The notes under the pieces: model-generated
Told to the model about the DNA's origin: nothing
Database searches by the model: none
Seen by the model: only the letters and a program-made list of their open reading frames with translations
Program-made: the position numbers and the translations under genes
IMG/VR virus record: IMGVR_UViG_3300029309_004266
Span: 1 to 43,776 of that record
Source: a virus
Strand: one strand, 5' to 3'
Length of the DNA stretch: 43,776 nucleotides
Part shown: in pieces, positions 7,133 through 14,872 of the stretch
Layout: each line of letters opens with the position of its first letter
Numbering within the stretch: the stretch's first letter is position 1

Positions 7133-7825
7133 GTGATAACAGAAACCTACAAACGTAAAATGTTCACTCATAAAAATAGAAGTTTTGTTGTACGAGAAGG
7201 CACCAGTGATAGTTTTGTAGTTAAAGAGGTTTCTGGAAGTGCATACAATAAATTAAAACTTTATCCACAAGATGTTTGTTTAGACATTGGTTTAAATATT
7301 GGTGTATTTTCAGTTATTGCATCTGAAAAATGTAAGTTTGTATATTCGTTTGAACCAGAACCAGAAAATTTTGAATTAGCGAGTAAAAACGTTTCATTAA
7401 ATAATAGAGAAAATGTAAAATTATATAATGTTGCTGTAATTGGTAATAACGACAAGAAAAGGTATCTGTCTATTAATAAAAAGAAAAATAAAGGTTGTCA
7501 TTCTTTGATACCAAAAAGGGGACGCGGTTCGCAAACAGTAGATTGTAAAGAAATAAATAAAATTATCAAAGAAACAAATCCGTCTGTAATGAAAGTTGAT
7601 ACAGAGGGTGCAGAGTTTGAAATATTAATGGCAATCGAACCAGCAAATATTAAAAAATTTAGAGAGATAATTTTTGAATTTCACCATGCTCACTTGAACG
7701 ATATTGATACAAGAGAAAAATATCGTGCATTAATTTCATTCCTTAAAAGATTTTTCAAAAAGGTTCATTATCGTGAAGAAACAAAAGGTGCATGGGTAAG
7801 TAACGTATACTGTACAAATGCATAG
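7133..7825 (+). CDS. FkbM-family SAM-dependent methyltransferase
   Basis: 230 aa with a GTG start (GGGAGA ribosome site 8 nt upstream). The Rossmann core shows motif I as DVCLDIGLNIGVFSVIAS, the acidic strand as YSFEPEPENFELASKNV, and the FkbM signature KVDTEGAEFEIL near residue 150. FkbM enzymes usually methylate hydroxyl groups of sugars or small molecules rather than DNA bases. It heads the cluster with a ParB-like protein, a TAGT glycosyltransferase and a nucleotidyltransferase, so methylation of a sugar placed on DNA is an attractive inference. The first 45 residues are basic and may form an extra strand unit. Confidence 0.85.
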   Translation: MITETYKRKMFTHKNRSFVVREGTSDSFVVKEVSGSAYNKLKLYPQDVCLDIGLNIGVFSVIASEKCKFVYSFEPEPENFELASKNVSLNNRENVKLYNVAVIGNNDKKRYLSINKKKNKGCHSLIPKRGRGSQTVDCKEINKIIKETNPSVMKVDTEGAEFEILMAIEPANIKKFREIIFEFHHAHLNDIDTREKYRALISFLKRFFKKVHYREETKGAWVSNVYCTNA

Positions 7826-7833
7826 GTAGATAA

Positions 7834-8496
7834 ATGAGCAAACAAGAAAAATGGCCTGCAACAAAAATAGTTTTATTTGAAACTGATAAATTAATTCCGT
7901 ATGCACGAAATAGCAGAGTTCATAGCACTGAACAGATTGCACAGATAGCAGCAAGTATTCAAGAATGGGGATTTACAGTTCCGATTCTAATTGACGAAAA
8001 AAATACCTTGATTGCTGGTCACGGCAGACTTCTCGCTGCACAGAAGTTAGAATTGCAAAAAATACCAGTTATGATTGCAAAAGGTTGGTCAGATGCACAA
8101 AAACGCGCGTATGTTATTGCAGATAATAAATTAGCAATAAATGCAGAATGGGATGAAGAGCTTTTAAAAGTTGAAATAAAACAATTAGAATTAGAAAAGT
8201 TTGATATTTCTACAATGGGTTTTGAATTAGATGAACTGACTGACTTATTTTTAGATAAAGATTTTGGCGAGACAGATGCATTTGATGAATGGCAAGATAT
8301 GCCAGAATACGACAATGAAAATCTAGATTATTTTAGAACAATAAAAATACATTTTGATAATCAAGAAGATGTAAATTTATTTGCAGAAAAGACTGGTTTA
8401 CCTCTTACTGAGGCAACAAGATTTATAAGATTTCCAGAACCAGCAAGAACAGATTTAGATGCTTATCGAGTTCACGGAGACGAAAGTGAAACCTGA
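7834..8496 (+). CDS. stand-alone ParB/Srx-like domain protein
   Basis: 220 aa. Residues about 10-105 form a ParB-N/Srx-like fold: LIPYARNSRVHSTEQIAQIA, then GFTVPILID and the signature AGHGRLLAAQKL, followed by RAYVIADNKLA. In many phage proteins this domain precedes a DNA methylase. Here no methylase follows, only an acidic linker and a small C-terminal domain (IKIHFDNQEDVNLFAEKTGL). Similar ParB-plus-tail proteins sit beside DNA-base glycosyltransferases in phage hypermodification clusters, as here. It may direct the modification machinery to DNA. CTPase or nuclease activity is unproven. Confidence 0.82.
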   Translation: MSKQEKWPATKIVLFETDKLIPYARNSRVHSTEQIAQIAASIQEWGFTVPILIDEKNTLIAGHGRLLAAQKLELQKIPVMIAKGWSDAQKRAYVIADNKLAINAEWDEELLKVEIKQLELEKFDISTMGFELDELTDLFLDKDFGETDAFDEWQDMPEYDNENLDYFRTIKIHFDNQEDVNLFAEKTGLPLTEATRFIRFPEPARTDLDAYRVHGDESET

Positions 8497-9400
8497 GTTT
8501 CCTCTGTATATTCCAAGTAAGGGACGTGCAGAATATATGATGACCTCAAAGGCACTTACAACGATGAAGGTTCCGCATTACATAATTGTAGAACCACAAG
8601 AATTAGACGAGTATGCAAAAGCAATAAAACATTGGGATTTGCTTACAACAATTATTCCACTGGATATGTCTTACAAAGAAAAATATGAGCTTTGTGATGA
8701 ATTGGGACTTAAAAAAAGTACTGGCGCGGGACCTGCCAGAAATTTTGCTTGGGAACACTCTAAAAGTTTTGGATTTGCTTGGCATTGGGTAATGGATGAT
8801 AACATTAAATATTTCCATCGTTTCAACAAAAATTTGCAGGTTAAGGTAACCGATGGCACTTGTTTCAAGGTAATGGAAGATTTCGTACAACGATATACAA
8901 ACATCGGAATGGCAGGTCCAAATTATATGATGTTTGCACCTCGCAAAACCAGATTGCCACCTTTCGTTCTTAATACAAGAATTTATAGTTGTAACCTTAT
9001 TCGTAATGAACTGAAATATCGGTGGCGTGGTAGATATAACGAAGATACAATTTTATCTTTAGATATTTTAAAAGCAGGTTGGTGTACAACTCAATTTAAT
9101 GTTTTTCTGCAAGAAAAAACAAATACACAAGTCATGAAAGGTGGTAATACAGACGAGTTTTATCATAAAGAAGGGAGCGTGCAAGCTGGTGACAGGTATG
9201 CAGATACTGGAACATTAGAAAAATCTAAAATGCAAGTAAAGGTACATCCCGACTGTTCAAGATTGGTGAAGAAATATGGTAGGTGGCACCATCATGTAGA
9301 TTATAATAGATTTAAAAAACAAAAATTAATTCGTAGAACTGACATTGATTGGACAGGGAAAGTAAAAGACTACGGAATGAAAATGGTTAAGGTTAGATGA
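8486..9400 (+). CDS. TET/JBP-associated glycosyltransferase (TAGT family)
   Basis: About 304 aa from GTG at 8486, which has GGAG seven nt ahead and begins right at the domain. An ATG at 8459 without a ribosome site is the alternative. It reads FPLYIPSKGR, YIIVEPQELDEYA, WHWVMDDNIKYF (DDN, the metal site of this GT-A fold), APRKTRLPPFVLNTRIYSC, and RWRGRYNEDTILSLDIL (acidic catalytic region), then LQEKTNTQVMKGGNTD. This is the TAGT family, predicted to transfer a sugar to hydroxylated bases in phage DNA. No TET/JBP oxygenase or pyrimidine hydroxymethylase gene is visible in the genome, so the acceptor is unknown. Confidence 0.88.
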   Translation: MKPEFPLYIPSKGRAEYMMTSKALTTMKVPHYIIVEPQELDEYAKAIKHWDLLTTIIPLDMSYKEKYELCDELGLKKSTGAGPARNFAWEHSKSFGFAWHWVMDDNIKYFHRFNKNLQVKVTDGTCFKVMEDFVQRYTNIGMAGPNYMMFAPRKTRLPPFVLNTRIYSCNLIRNELKYRWRGRYNEDTILSLDILKAGWCTTQFNVFLQEKTNTQVMKGGNTDEFYHKEGSVQAGDRYADTGTLEKSKMQVKVHPDCSRLVKKYGRWHHHVDYNRFKKQKLIRRTDIDWTGKVKDYGMKMVKVR

Positions 9401-9852
9401 AAATAGGATTTACCGCATCTACATTTGATTTACTCCATGCAGGGCATGTAGCAATGCTTTCAGAGGCAAAAAATGTTTGTAATTATTTATTGGTCGGGTT
9501 GCATGTAAATCCACACGAAGAGCGTAAAGAAAAAAATGAGCCAATACAAACATTGGTAGAAAGATACACACAATTAAAGGCAATCTCGTATGTTGATGAA
9601 ATAATACCTTATCAAAAAGAAAACGATTTGCTTGATATTTTAAAATTGTACAACATTCATATAAGAATTATCGGTGAAGAGTATCGCGATAAAGATTTTA
9701 CTGGTAAAAATTTAGATATGGAAATTTACTACAATAAAAGAAGGCACGATTTCAGTTCGAGCCTTCTTAGAAAACGAGTCGTGGTAACCGAGCTTGAAAA
9801 AAGCGAATCAACAAAGCTGGAAAACTCAAAGATTAGTAATATGAGCAGATGA
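9397..9852 (+). CDS. HxGH cytidylyltransferase-like nucleotidyltransferase
   Basis: 151 aa, coupled by ATGA to the glycosyltransferase. The N-terminus GFTASTFDLLHAGHVAML carries the HxGH motif of the nucleotidyltransferase fold (glycerol-3-phosphate cytidylyltransferase/TagD type). Further family features are RYTQLKAISYVDEIIPY, IIGEEYRDKDFTG and the C-terminal HDFSSSLLRKRV in place of the ISTT loop. Enzymes of this type make NDP-activated small molecules from a phosphate precursor and CTP or ATP. The likely role is to make the donor used by the glycosyltransferase. The exact substrate cannot be read from sequence. The last 27 nt overlap an opposite-strand gene. Confidence 0.82.
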   Translation: MKIGFTASTFDLLHAGHVAMLSEAKNVCNYLLVGLHVNPHEERKEKNEPIQTLVERYTQLKAISYVDEIIPYQKENDLLDILKLYNIHIRIIGEEYRDKDFTGKNLDMEIYYNKRRHDFSSSLLRKRVVVTELEKSESTKLENSKISNMSR

Positions 9853-10035
9853 TCCAAGTTCGTTTACTGCATAGACCATTGTTCTGTTATCATTGTAAGG
9901 TCTTGCAAAATCTACCACTTCAAAAAATGTTTTAAATTCTTTGCGGATACGGTTTGCCCCCTTTCCCCGTACCGCCACAAAGTGTGTTCTGTTTTCGTAA
10001 ATTGTTTTCTCGTAATCAGTTTGAAAATTGAACAT
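9826..10035 (-). CDS. small hypothetical protein
   Basis: 69 aa. The N-terminal half is basic (TIYENRTHFVAVRGKGANRI), and the C-terminal half contains FFEVVDFARPYNDNRTMVYAV, a pattern recurring in small phage early proteins. No known function. It is the second gene of a two-gene antisense cassette with its own early-type promoter. It starts one base into the upstream stop (TAATG) and its end overlaps the nucleotidyltransferase gene tail to tail. Confidence 0.65.
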   Translation of the reverse strand: MFNFQTDYEKTIYENRTHFVAVRGKGANRIRKEFKTFFEVVDFARPYNDNRTMVYAVNELGSSAHITNL

Positions 10036-10349
10036 TAGAAGCTCTCCCCAGTAAAAATATTGACTGGATTTTCCCAGCTGTAAAATGCTTCTCTTACTGC
10101 AGCTTTTTCTGCTTCGATCTGTGCTGGTGTTCTGTTTGCCTGTGCCTTTTTGTATTCTTCAATAAATTGAGCTGTTTCGATGTCTCTTGTATTATCTGCA
10201 TATTCTTTTTGTTCTGCAGTAATAAAACCATTTTCAAAGAATTGCTCTACAATATCTTTTGGTGGAACGCTGTTGTTGCTGATCCATCTGATAACATCAC
10301 CGTCAAAGTAAGTATTTGTTTTGAATTTTTCTTGAGTATTGTAAGTCAT
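10035..10349 (-). CDS. hypothetical protein with conserved C-terminal NIFTGE motif
   Basis: 104 aa, acidic and largely helical (DIVEQFFENGFITAEQKEYA, ANRTPAQIEAEKAAVREAFY), ending in WENPVNIFTGESF. Short phage early proteins with a comparable ending are common, but I know of no function. It is driven by promoter P2 with the shared GAGGTTC leader (complement of 10353-10359). It lies antisense between the modification cassette and the terminase genes. Confidence 0.68.
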   Translation of the reverse strand: MTYNTQEKFKTNTYFDGDVIRWISNNSVPPKDIVEQFFENGFITAEQKEYADNTRDIETAQFIEEYKKAQANRTPAQIEAEKAAVREAFYSWENPVNIFTGESF

Positions 10350-10376
10350 TTTGAACCTCTTTTTGTTTATATATAC

Positions 10377-10405
10377 AAACTATCAAATGGCATATATATT
10401 GTCAA
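10377..10405 (-). promoter_or_regulatory. early promoter P2
   Basis: On the minus strand: TTGACA (complement of 10400-10405), 17 nt, TAGTTT (complement of 10377-10382), with TG one base before the -10 (extended -10). TTTGTAAATATTGTA is immediately upstream. It drives the two-gene cassette 10349-9826. Confidence 0.8.
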
Positions 10406-10500
10406 TACAATATTTACAAATAATTACAAAAAAATACAACTCTTTGACCATTCAGAATTTATGTATTAAATATACATACACACAAGATATGGTGGAAAGC

Positions 10501-10923
10501 ATGAATGACAGTATAGATGTTGATACTGAAGAAAAAAAACGAGGCCCGAAAGGACCATCTAAAGCCTTGAATGATAAAGATTTTATGCAGCTTCTTAATA
10601 TGATCCGTATACAATGCACACAGACAGAATGTTGTAATGTTCTCGGTATGTCAGATACGACTTTAAACAGAAGATTGAAAGAACGTGGGTACGAAAATTT
10701 TGAAGACCTCTATAAAAAGCACAACGATGAGGGCAAAATGTCATTAAGAAGGATGCAATGGCAGGCAGCAGAAAATGGAAATGCAACCATGCTAGTTTGG
10801 CTTGGTAAACAGTATTTAAGTCAACGTGACAGATTAGATGCTGAACTTACTGGTAAGGATGGTGGCGCAATTGTAACAAAAATTGAGCGTGTAATTGTCG
10901 ACCCTTCAAATACAAACACCTAG
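10501..10923 (+). CDS. terS: terminase small subunit
   Basis: About 140 aa from the ATG at 10501 (GGTGGA ribosome site). Longer in-frame starts run into the promoter region of the opposite gene. Residues about 20-75 contain a helix-turn-helix (CTQTECCNVLGMSDTTLNRRL). The C-terminal part has WQAAENGNATMLVWLGKQYL, the typical small-terminase closing motif. It recognises the packaging site and regulates the large subunit. It lies directly upstream of the large subunit and overlaps it by 29 nt. The packaging site may lie in 10410-10500 or within this gene. Confidence 0.85.
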   Translation: MNDSIDVDTEEKKRGPKGPSKALNDKDFMQLLNMIRIQCTQTECCNVLGMSDTTLNRRLKERGYENFEDLYKKHNDEGKMSLRRMQWQAAENGNATMLVWLGKQYLSQRDRLDAELTGKDGGAIVTKIERVIVDPSNTNT

Positions 10924-12109
10924 ATGGGCAAATCCCTTATTAGTTGGTGATTTAGGAAAGCCTAGATACAGAGGTGCAAAAGGTGGACGTGCATCTGGGA
11001 AATCACATTTTTTTGCAGAATTAATTGTTGAAAGAATGTTAAGTCATCCAAATTCTAAAATTATCTGTATTCGCGAGGTGCAAAAATCACTCGAATTTTC
11101 TTCAAAGCAACTGTTGCATGATAAAATACAGGCATTAGAAGTTGGTCATTATTTTGAAATACAAAAAACACGAATATCTTGTACGCTTGGCAGTGGTGTT
11201 ATTATATTCCAAGGAATGCAAGATCATACAGCAGAAAGCGTAAAATCACTTGAAGGTTTTGATGTTGCTTGGATTGAAGAAGCACAATCGTTATCTACAA
11301 GATCGTTAGAATTGCTTGATCCAACACTACGAAAAGAAGGTTCAGAAATCTGGTGTAGCTGGAACCCAAACAAAGAAGATGATCCCGTAGAACAACTGTT
11401 TAAAGATAATAAAAATGCTGTTTTGGTTCATGTAAATTACATGGATAATCCGTTTGTTACTGATGCAACAAAAGAAATGGCCGACAGAATAAGAGGTCAA
11501 AATCCAATGAAATACAATCATATTTGGCTTGGCGATTATATGCGTGAGATAGAGGGTGCGCTTTGGAATGCAGACGATATTCAAAAATGTAGAATAGAGG
11601 TTGATGCAGTACCAGAGCTAGACAGAATTGTAGTGGCAATTGATCCTGCAGTTACTGGTAAAGCTACCTCTGATGAAACTGGTATTATAGTTGCTGGCAG
11701 AGCGGGTAAAAATAAATATTATATATTAGAAGATTGTAGTTTGCGAGGGTCGCCAGATCAATGGATTCGTAGGTCAATTTTAAAGTATCACGAATATCAA
11801 GCAGACAGAATTATAGCAGAAGTAAACAATGGTGGCGATTTGGTTGAAAATCTGTTAAGAAATACAGATAGGAATGTTTCGTTTAGATCGGTTCGTGCAA
11901 CAAGGGGAAAAATGCTTCGTGCAGAGCCAGTAGCAGCATTATATGAAAGTGAGCAAGTATTTCATGCGGGAAAATTTTCGGAACTTGAGGAACAAATGAT
12001 TTTTTACAATGGTTCTGGCAACATTTCTCCCGATAGATTAGATGCCTTAGTGTGGGCTATTACAGAACTATCGCAAGTAAGCGGTTCACCAGTTTATAGG
12101 ATCTCGTAA
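10895..12109 (+). CDS. terL: terminase large subunit (PBSX/Terminase_3-like)
   Basis: 404 aa with a TTG start at 10895, which gives the family-typical N-terminus (TPRWANPLL, then the P-loop). Walker A is GGRASGKSH (residues 30-38), and Walker B with the catalytic Glu is FDVAWIEEAQ (122-131). SWNPNKEDDPVEQLF is the coupling motif region. The RNase H-like nuclease domain begins at VVAIDPAVTG, with later acidic positions in IAEVNNGGDLV and SPDRLDALVWAI. It pumps DNA into the prohead and cuts it. Length is normal for this family. Confidence 0.93.
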   Translation: MSTLQIQTPRWANPLLVGDLGKPRYRGAKGGRASGKSHFFAELIVERMLSHPNSKIICIREVQKSLEFSSKQLLHDKIQALEVGHYFEIQKTRISCTLGSGVIIFQGMQDHTAESVKSLEGFDVAWIEEAQSLSTRSLELLDPTLRKEGSEIWCSWNPNKEDDPVEQLFKDNKNAVLVHVNYMDNPFVTDATKEMADRIRGQNPMKYNHIWLGDYMREIEGALWNADDIQKCRIEVDAVPELDRIVVAIDPAVTGKATSDETGIIVAGRAGKNKYYILEDCSLRGSPDQWIRRSILKYHEYQADRIIAEVNNGGDLVENLLRNTDRNVSFRSVRATRGKMLRAEPVAALYESEQVFHAGKFSELEEQMIFYNGSGNISPDRLDALVWAITELSQVSGSPVYRIS

Positions 12110-14382
12110 TGGGTTTATTTGATAATTTAAAAAATTTCTTCGCAAATAATATTGAAACAAAAGAAGTCCCAAAGGTTTATATGGCAGGGCACACACTTTA
12201 TGCGCATCATCGCAGAGACGGTTACAAAGATTACGCAAAAGAAGGTTACCAAGAAAACGCAATTGTTTATAGATGTGTCAATGAGATTGCAAATGGTGCA
12301 GCCGCAATACCTATGAAAGTTTTTCAAGGAGACATTGAACTTGATAATCACCCTTTAATTACGTTGCTGAAAAGACCCAACCCAACGCAGGCAGGTATAG
12401 AATATTTCCAATCTCTTTATTCATATTTATTGCTAGCAGGTAACAGTTATGCACTTGCAAGTGCAATCAATCAAGTTCCAACAGAGCTATATTTGTTGCG
12501 TCCCGATAGGATAGAAATAAAACCAAGCGAAACATCTATTCCAAAATCATACTGTTATAAATTGAACGGACAGGTTGCGGCTGAATATCAAGCTGATCCA
12601 GTTACAGGTCAATCTGAAATAAAACATTTTAAAACATTCAACCCTTTAGACGATTATTTAGGATGTTCACCACTCAAGGCTGCTGCAGTTGATTTAGACC
12701 AGCACAATATGATTGCAAAGCATAACATTGGTTTATTAGTAAATGGTGCAAGACCGTCTGGTGCAATTGTATTTAAGCCAAGAGACGAAATGGGAAATAC
12801 TGCAATGCTTTCGGACGGTCAAAGAGAGCAAATTTCTAAAGACCTTGAACAAAGATTTGTCGGCACAAAAAATGCAGGTCGTCCAGTATTATTAGAAGGC
12901 GATTTTGATTGGAAAGAAATGGCAATGTCACCGAAAGACATGGATTTCTTACAAAATAAACATATGGCTGCAAAAGATATTGCTTTATGTTTTGGTGTTC
13001 CGTCACAGTTAATCGGTATTCCTGACAGTCAAACGTATGCAAATGTTCAAGAAGCAAGACTTGCGTTATATGAGGAAACAATAATTCCGCTTGCTCAAAG
13101 AATTATCAGCGATTTAAATGAATGGTTGGCACCAAGTTTTGGTGAGGAAATTAATATACAGTACGATTTTGAAAGTGTACCCGCAATCACAGAAAGACGC
13201 AGACGTATTTATGAAAATGTTACTGCTGCAGTTCGTGAAGGTATTATCACTCGCAATGAGGCGAGAGACAGATTGGGTCTAGAACCCATAACAGGCGGTG
13301 ATGAAGTATATATTGCTGCTAATTTATTTCCATTAGGAGGTCCGAATGTTGCAGATGCTGACGAGAGTAATTCGAAGTTTGATGCCGAAATGGCTTATGG
13401 GCAAAAAGAAGAAATCCGCAAAGACGTCTTCACAACCCAAAAAGAAGCTGAAGAAAGGGCAGAAGAAATAGGGTGTATTGGTTCTCACATGCACACCGAA
13501 GATGGTGAGACGATTTGGATGCCATGTCAAAATCATGACGAATATACTGAATTAACTGGTGATACCGTCAAAGATCATTACGATGACGATGATGATAAAC
13601 GTAAAAAACCCAAACGTAAAAAACCGAAATACAAAACTGTATTTGAAGATGAAGACAACGAAGCAAAAGCAGAAAGCGATGTAGATACAAAGCCAACATC
13701 TGCTATGGCTATAAATGCCACTAGGGGTCTAGAGCTACGCAAAAAATTTAATCGCGGTGGTACAATAGTCGGTGTTTCAAGAGCAAATCAGTTAAAGGTT
13801 AGAGAAAGATTAAGTCCAAGAACAGTACGGCGAATGCACTCATTTTTTTCTAGGCACGAGGTAGATAAACAAGCAGAAGGTTTTAATAGAGGCGAAGAAG
13901 GTTATCCCAGTGCAGGTGCGATAGCTTGGCTTCTTTGGGGTGGTGACGAAGGGCAATCATGGGCTAGAAGAAAGACAGCAGAATTAGATAAAGAAAGAGA
14001 TAAATCGCTCGAATTGGATGACCATATCACTGCAGCATATATCGAAACAAAAGCACCGATTTCTGAAGCTGTCAAAAAAGGGTTGGCACAAAAGGTCAAA
14101 GACCATAATGAAAAGCACGGAGATAAAAAAGGTAAACGTGTTACGCAAAGAATGTTAGAGGCGGTTTTTAGGAGGGGTGTTGGTGCATATAATACGAATC
14201 CATCATCGGTAAGGCCAAGTGTACGAAGTTCAGATCAGTGGGCATATGCACGAGTAAATGCATTTTTGTTTGCTGTTCGTAGAGGAAGATTTAGAAGTGG
14301 CAAATTCGACCTCGATTTGTTGCCTTCTGGTCATCCCTTGAAGAGTAATGACAAAAAGCAAATTCAAATCGCAGCCGAATAA
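12109..14382 (+). CDS. HK97-type portal protein with long C-terminal extension
   Basis: 757 aa, against roughly 400-450 for ordinary HK97-type portals. Residues 1 to about 430 are the portal: VYRCVNEIANGAAAIPMKVF, HPLITLLKRPNPTQAG, LLAGNSYALA, then FGVPSQLIGIPDSQTYANVQEA and the C-terminal helix ITRNEARDRLGLEPI. After an acidic and basic linker there are three further blocks: a His/Cys segment (EEIGCIGSHMHTEDGE), a helical block with IAWLLWGGDEGQSW (about 553-624), and a terminal block with TNPSSVRPSVRSSDQWAYAR (about 650-735). Similar blocks occur as separate or appended domains in marine phage head proteins. The reading frame is uninterrupted. Confidence 0.9.
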   Translation: MGLFDNLKNFFANNIETKEVPKVYMAGHTLYAHHRRDGYKDYAKEGYQENAIVYRCVNEIANGAAAIPMKVFQGDIELDNHPLITLLKRPNPTQAGIEYFQSLYSYLLLAGNSYALASAINQVPTELYLLRPDRIEIKPSETSIPKSYCYKLNGQVAAEYQADPVTGQSEIKHFKTFNPLDDYLGCSPLKAAAVDLDQHNMIAKHNIGLLVNGARPSGAIVFKPRDEMGNTAMLSDGQREQISKDLEQRFVGTKNAGRPVLLEGDFDWKEMAMSPKDMDFLQNKHMAAKDIALCFGVPSQLIGIPDSQTYANVQEARLALYEETIIPLAQRIISDLNEWLAPSFGEEINIQYDFESVPAITERRRRIYENVTAAVREGIITRNEARDRLGLEPITGGDEVYIAANLFPLGGPNVADADESNSKFDAEMAYGQKEEIRKDVFTTQKEAEERAEEIGCIGSHMHTEDGETIWMPCQNHDEYTELTGDTVKDHYDDDDDKRKKPKRKKPKYKTVFEDEDNEAKAESDVDTKPTSAMAINATRGLELRKKFNRGGTIVGVSRANQLKVRERLSPRTVRRMHSFFSRHEVDKQAEGFNRGEEGYPSAGAIAWLLWGGDEGQSWARRKTAELDKERDKSLELDDHITAAYIETKAPISEAVKKGLAQKVKDHNEKHGDKKGKRVTQRMLEAVFRRGVGAYNTNPSSVRPSVRSSDQWAYARVNAFLFAVRRGRFRSGKFDLDLLPSGHPLKSNDKKQIQIAAE

Positions 14383-14391
14383 TAAACCAGT

Positions 14392-14499
14392 TTAATTTAA
14401 AATGCCACCAAAATATGAAATAAGCACAGGCATGTAAAAAAGTAAAATTGTAAATACTAGTATTAAAGTAAAATTTGTGATAAAACTAATTAAATTCAT
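14392..14499 (-). CDS. 35-aa single-pass membrane peptide
   Basis: An ATG at 14499 has GGAG six nt upstream and opens 35 codons. After MNLISFITN almost every residue is hydrophobic (FTLILVFTILLFYMPVLI), and it ends SYFGGILN: one transmembrane helix. It is the third gene of the antisense cassette 15213-14392 and lies beyond the terminator hairpin at 14524, so it would need read-through. Small membrane peptides of this type in phages can affect lysis or superinfection. No family was recognised. Confidence 0.5.
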   Translation of the reverse strand: MNLISFITNFTLILVFTILLFYMPVLISYFGGILN

Positions 14500-14523
14500 A
14501 ATACGCTCCATTTTATGAAAACT

Positions 14524-14555
14524 AAGCCACCTATTTTACAAGGTGGCTTCTTTTT
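14524..14555. terminator. bidirectional rho-independent terminator
   Basis: AAGCCACCT (14524-14532) and AGGTGGCTT (14541-14549) form a 9-bp stem with an 8-nt loop. On the plus strand CTTTTTAG follows, and on the minus strand TTAGTTTTC follows. The stop codon of the minus gene (14531-14533) lies inside the stem. It closes the antisense cassette and may also limit transcription coming from the portal gene. Confidence 0.8.
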
Positions 14556-14872
14556 AGCAAACGTCTTAATCGTCTGCTTTTCTTGTAATTATCTACCTTA
14601 TCTAAATTTTCTTCAAAAGAATTGAATAAATCTGAAAGTTCTTTGTAAACAATATTGTATGCCGTAAGTGGTCTTTGGTTTTTAATACAGTATAAGAGCA
14701 TATCTTTTTCATCAAAATGATTGAAAAATTCACGATCGTATTCATCTTTTATCAAATGCATACCTTCTAAAATATTTTGATACCTTGGCTGGCTATGTGA
14801 TCGCTCTTTGACAATTTGCCATGCAGTTGAAAACGACATACGCCTTAGATGCATATTGAATAAGTCCAACAT
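14531..14872 (-). CDS. hypothetical protein of the antisense cassette
   Basis: 113 aa. The start at 14872 is supported by a perfect GGAGG ribosome site and one-base overlap with the upstream stop (TAATG), so the longer reading to 14953 is rejected. The protein is helical and charged, with an Arg/Lys-rich C-terminus (KKSRRLRRLLKR). Not recognised. It is co-transcribed with the 113-aa gene upstream from promoter P3 and ends in the terminator hairpin. Confidence 0.65.
   Translation of the reverse strand: MLDLFNMHLRRMSFSTAWQIVKERSHSQPRYQNILEGMHLIKDEYDREFFNHFDEKDMLLYCIKNQRPLTAYNIVYKELSDLFNSFEENLDKVDNYKKSRRLRRLLKRSHLVK

Noticed and set aside
13335-13471. AGGAGG followed by ATG at 13346 inside the portal gene, opening a 41-codon Lys-rich frame
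   Set aside because: It is out of frame with the portal. The Shine-Dalgarno string is explained by the Leu-Gly-Gly codons of the portal sequence, and the peptide looks like a shadow of Lys/Glu-rich coding.
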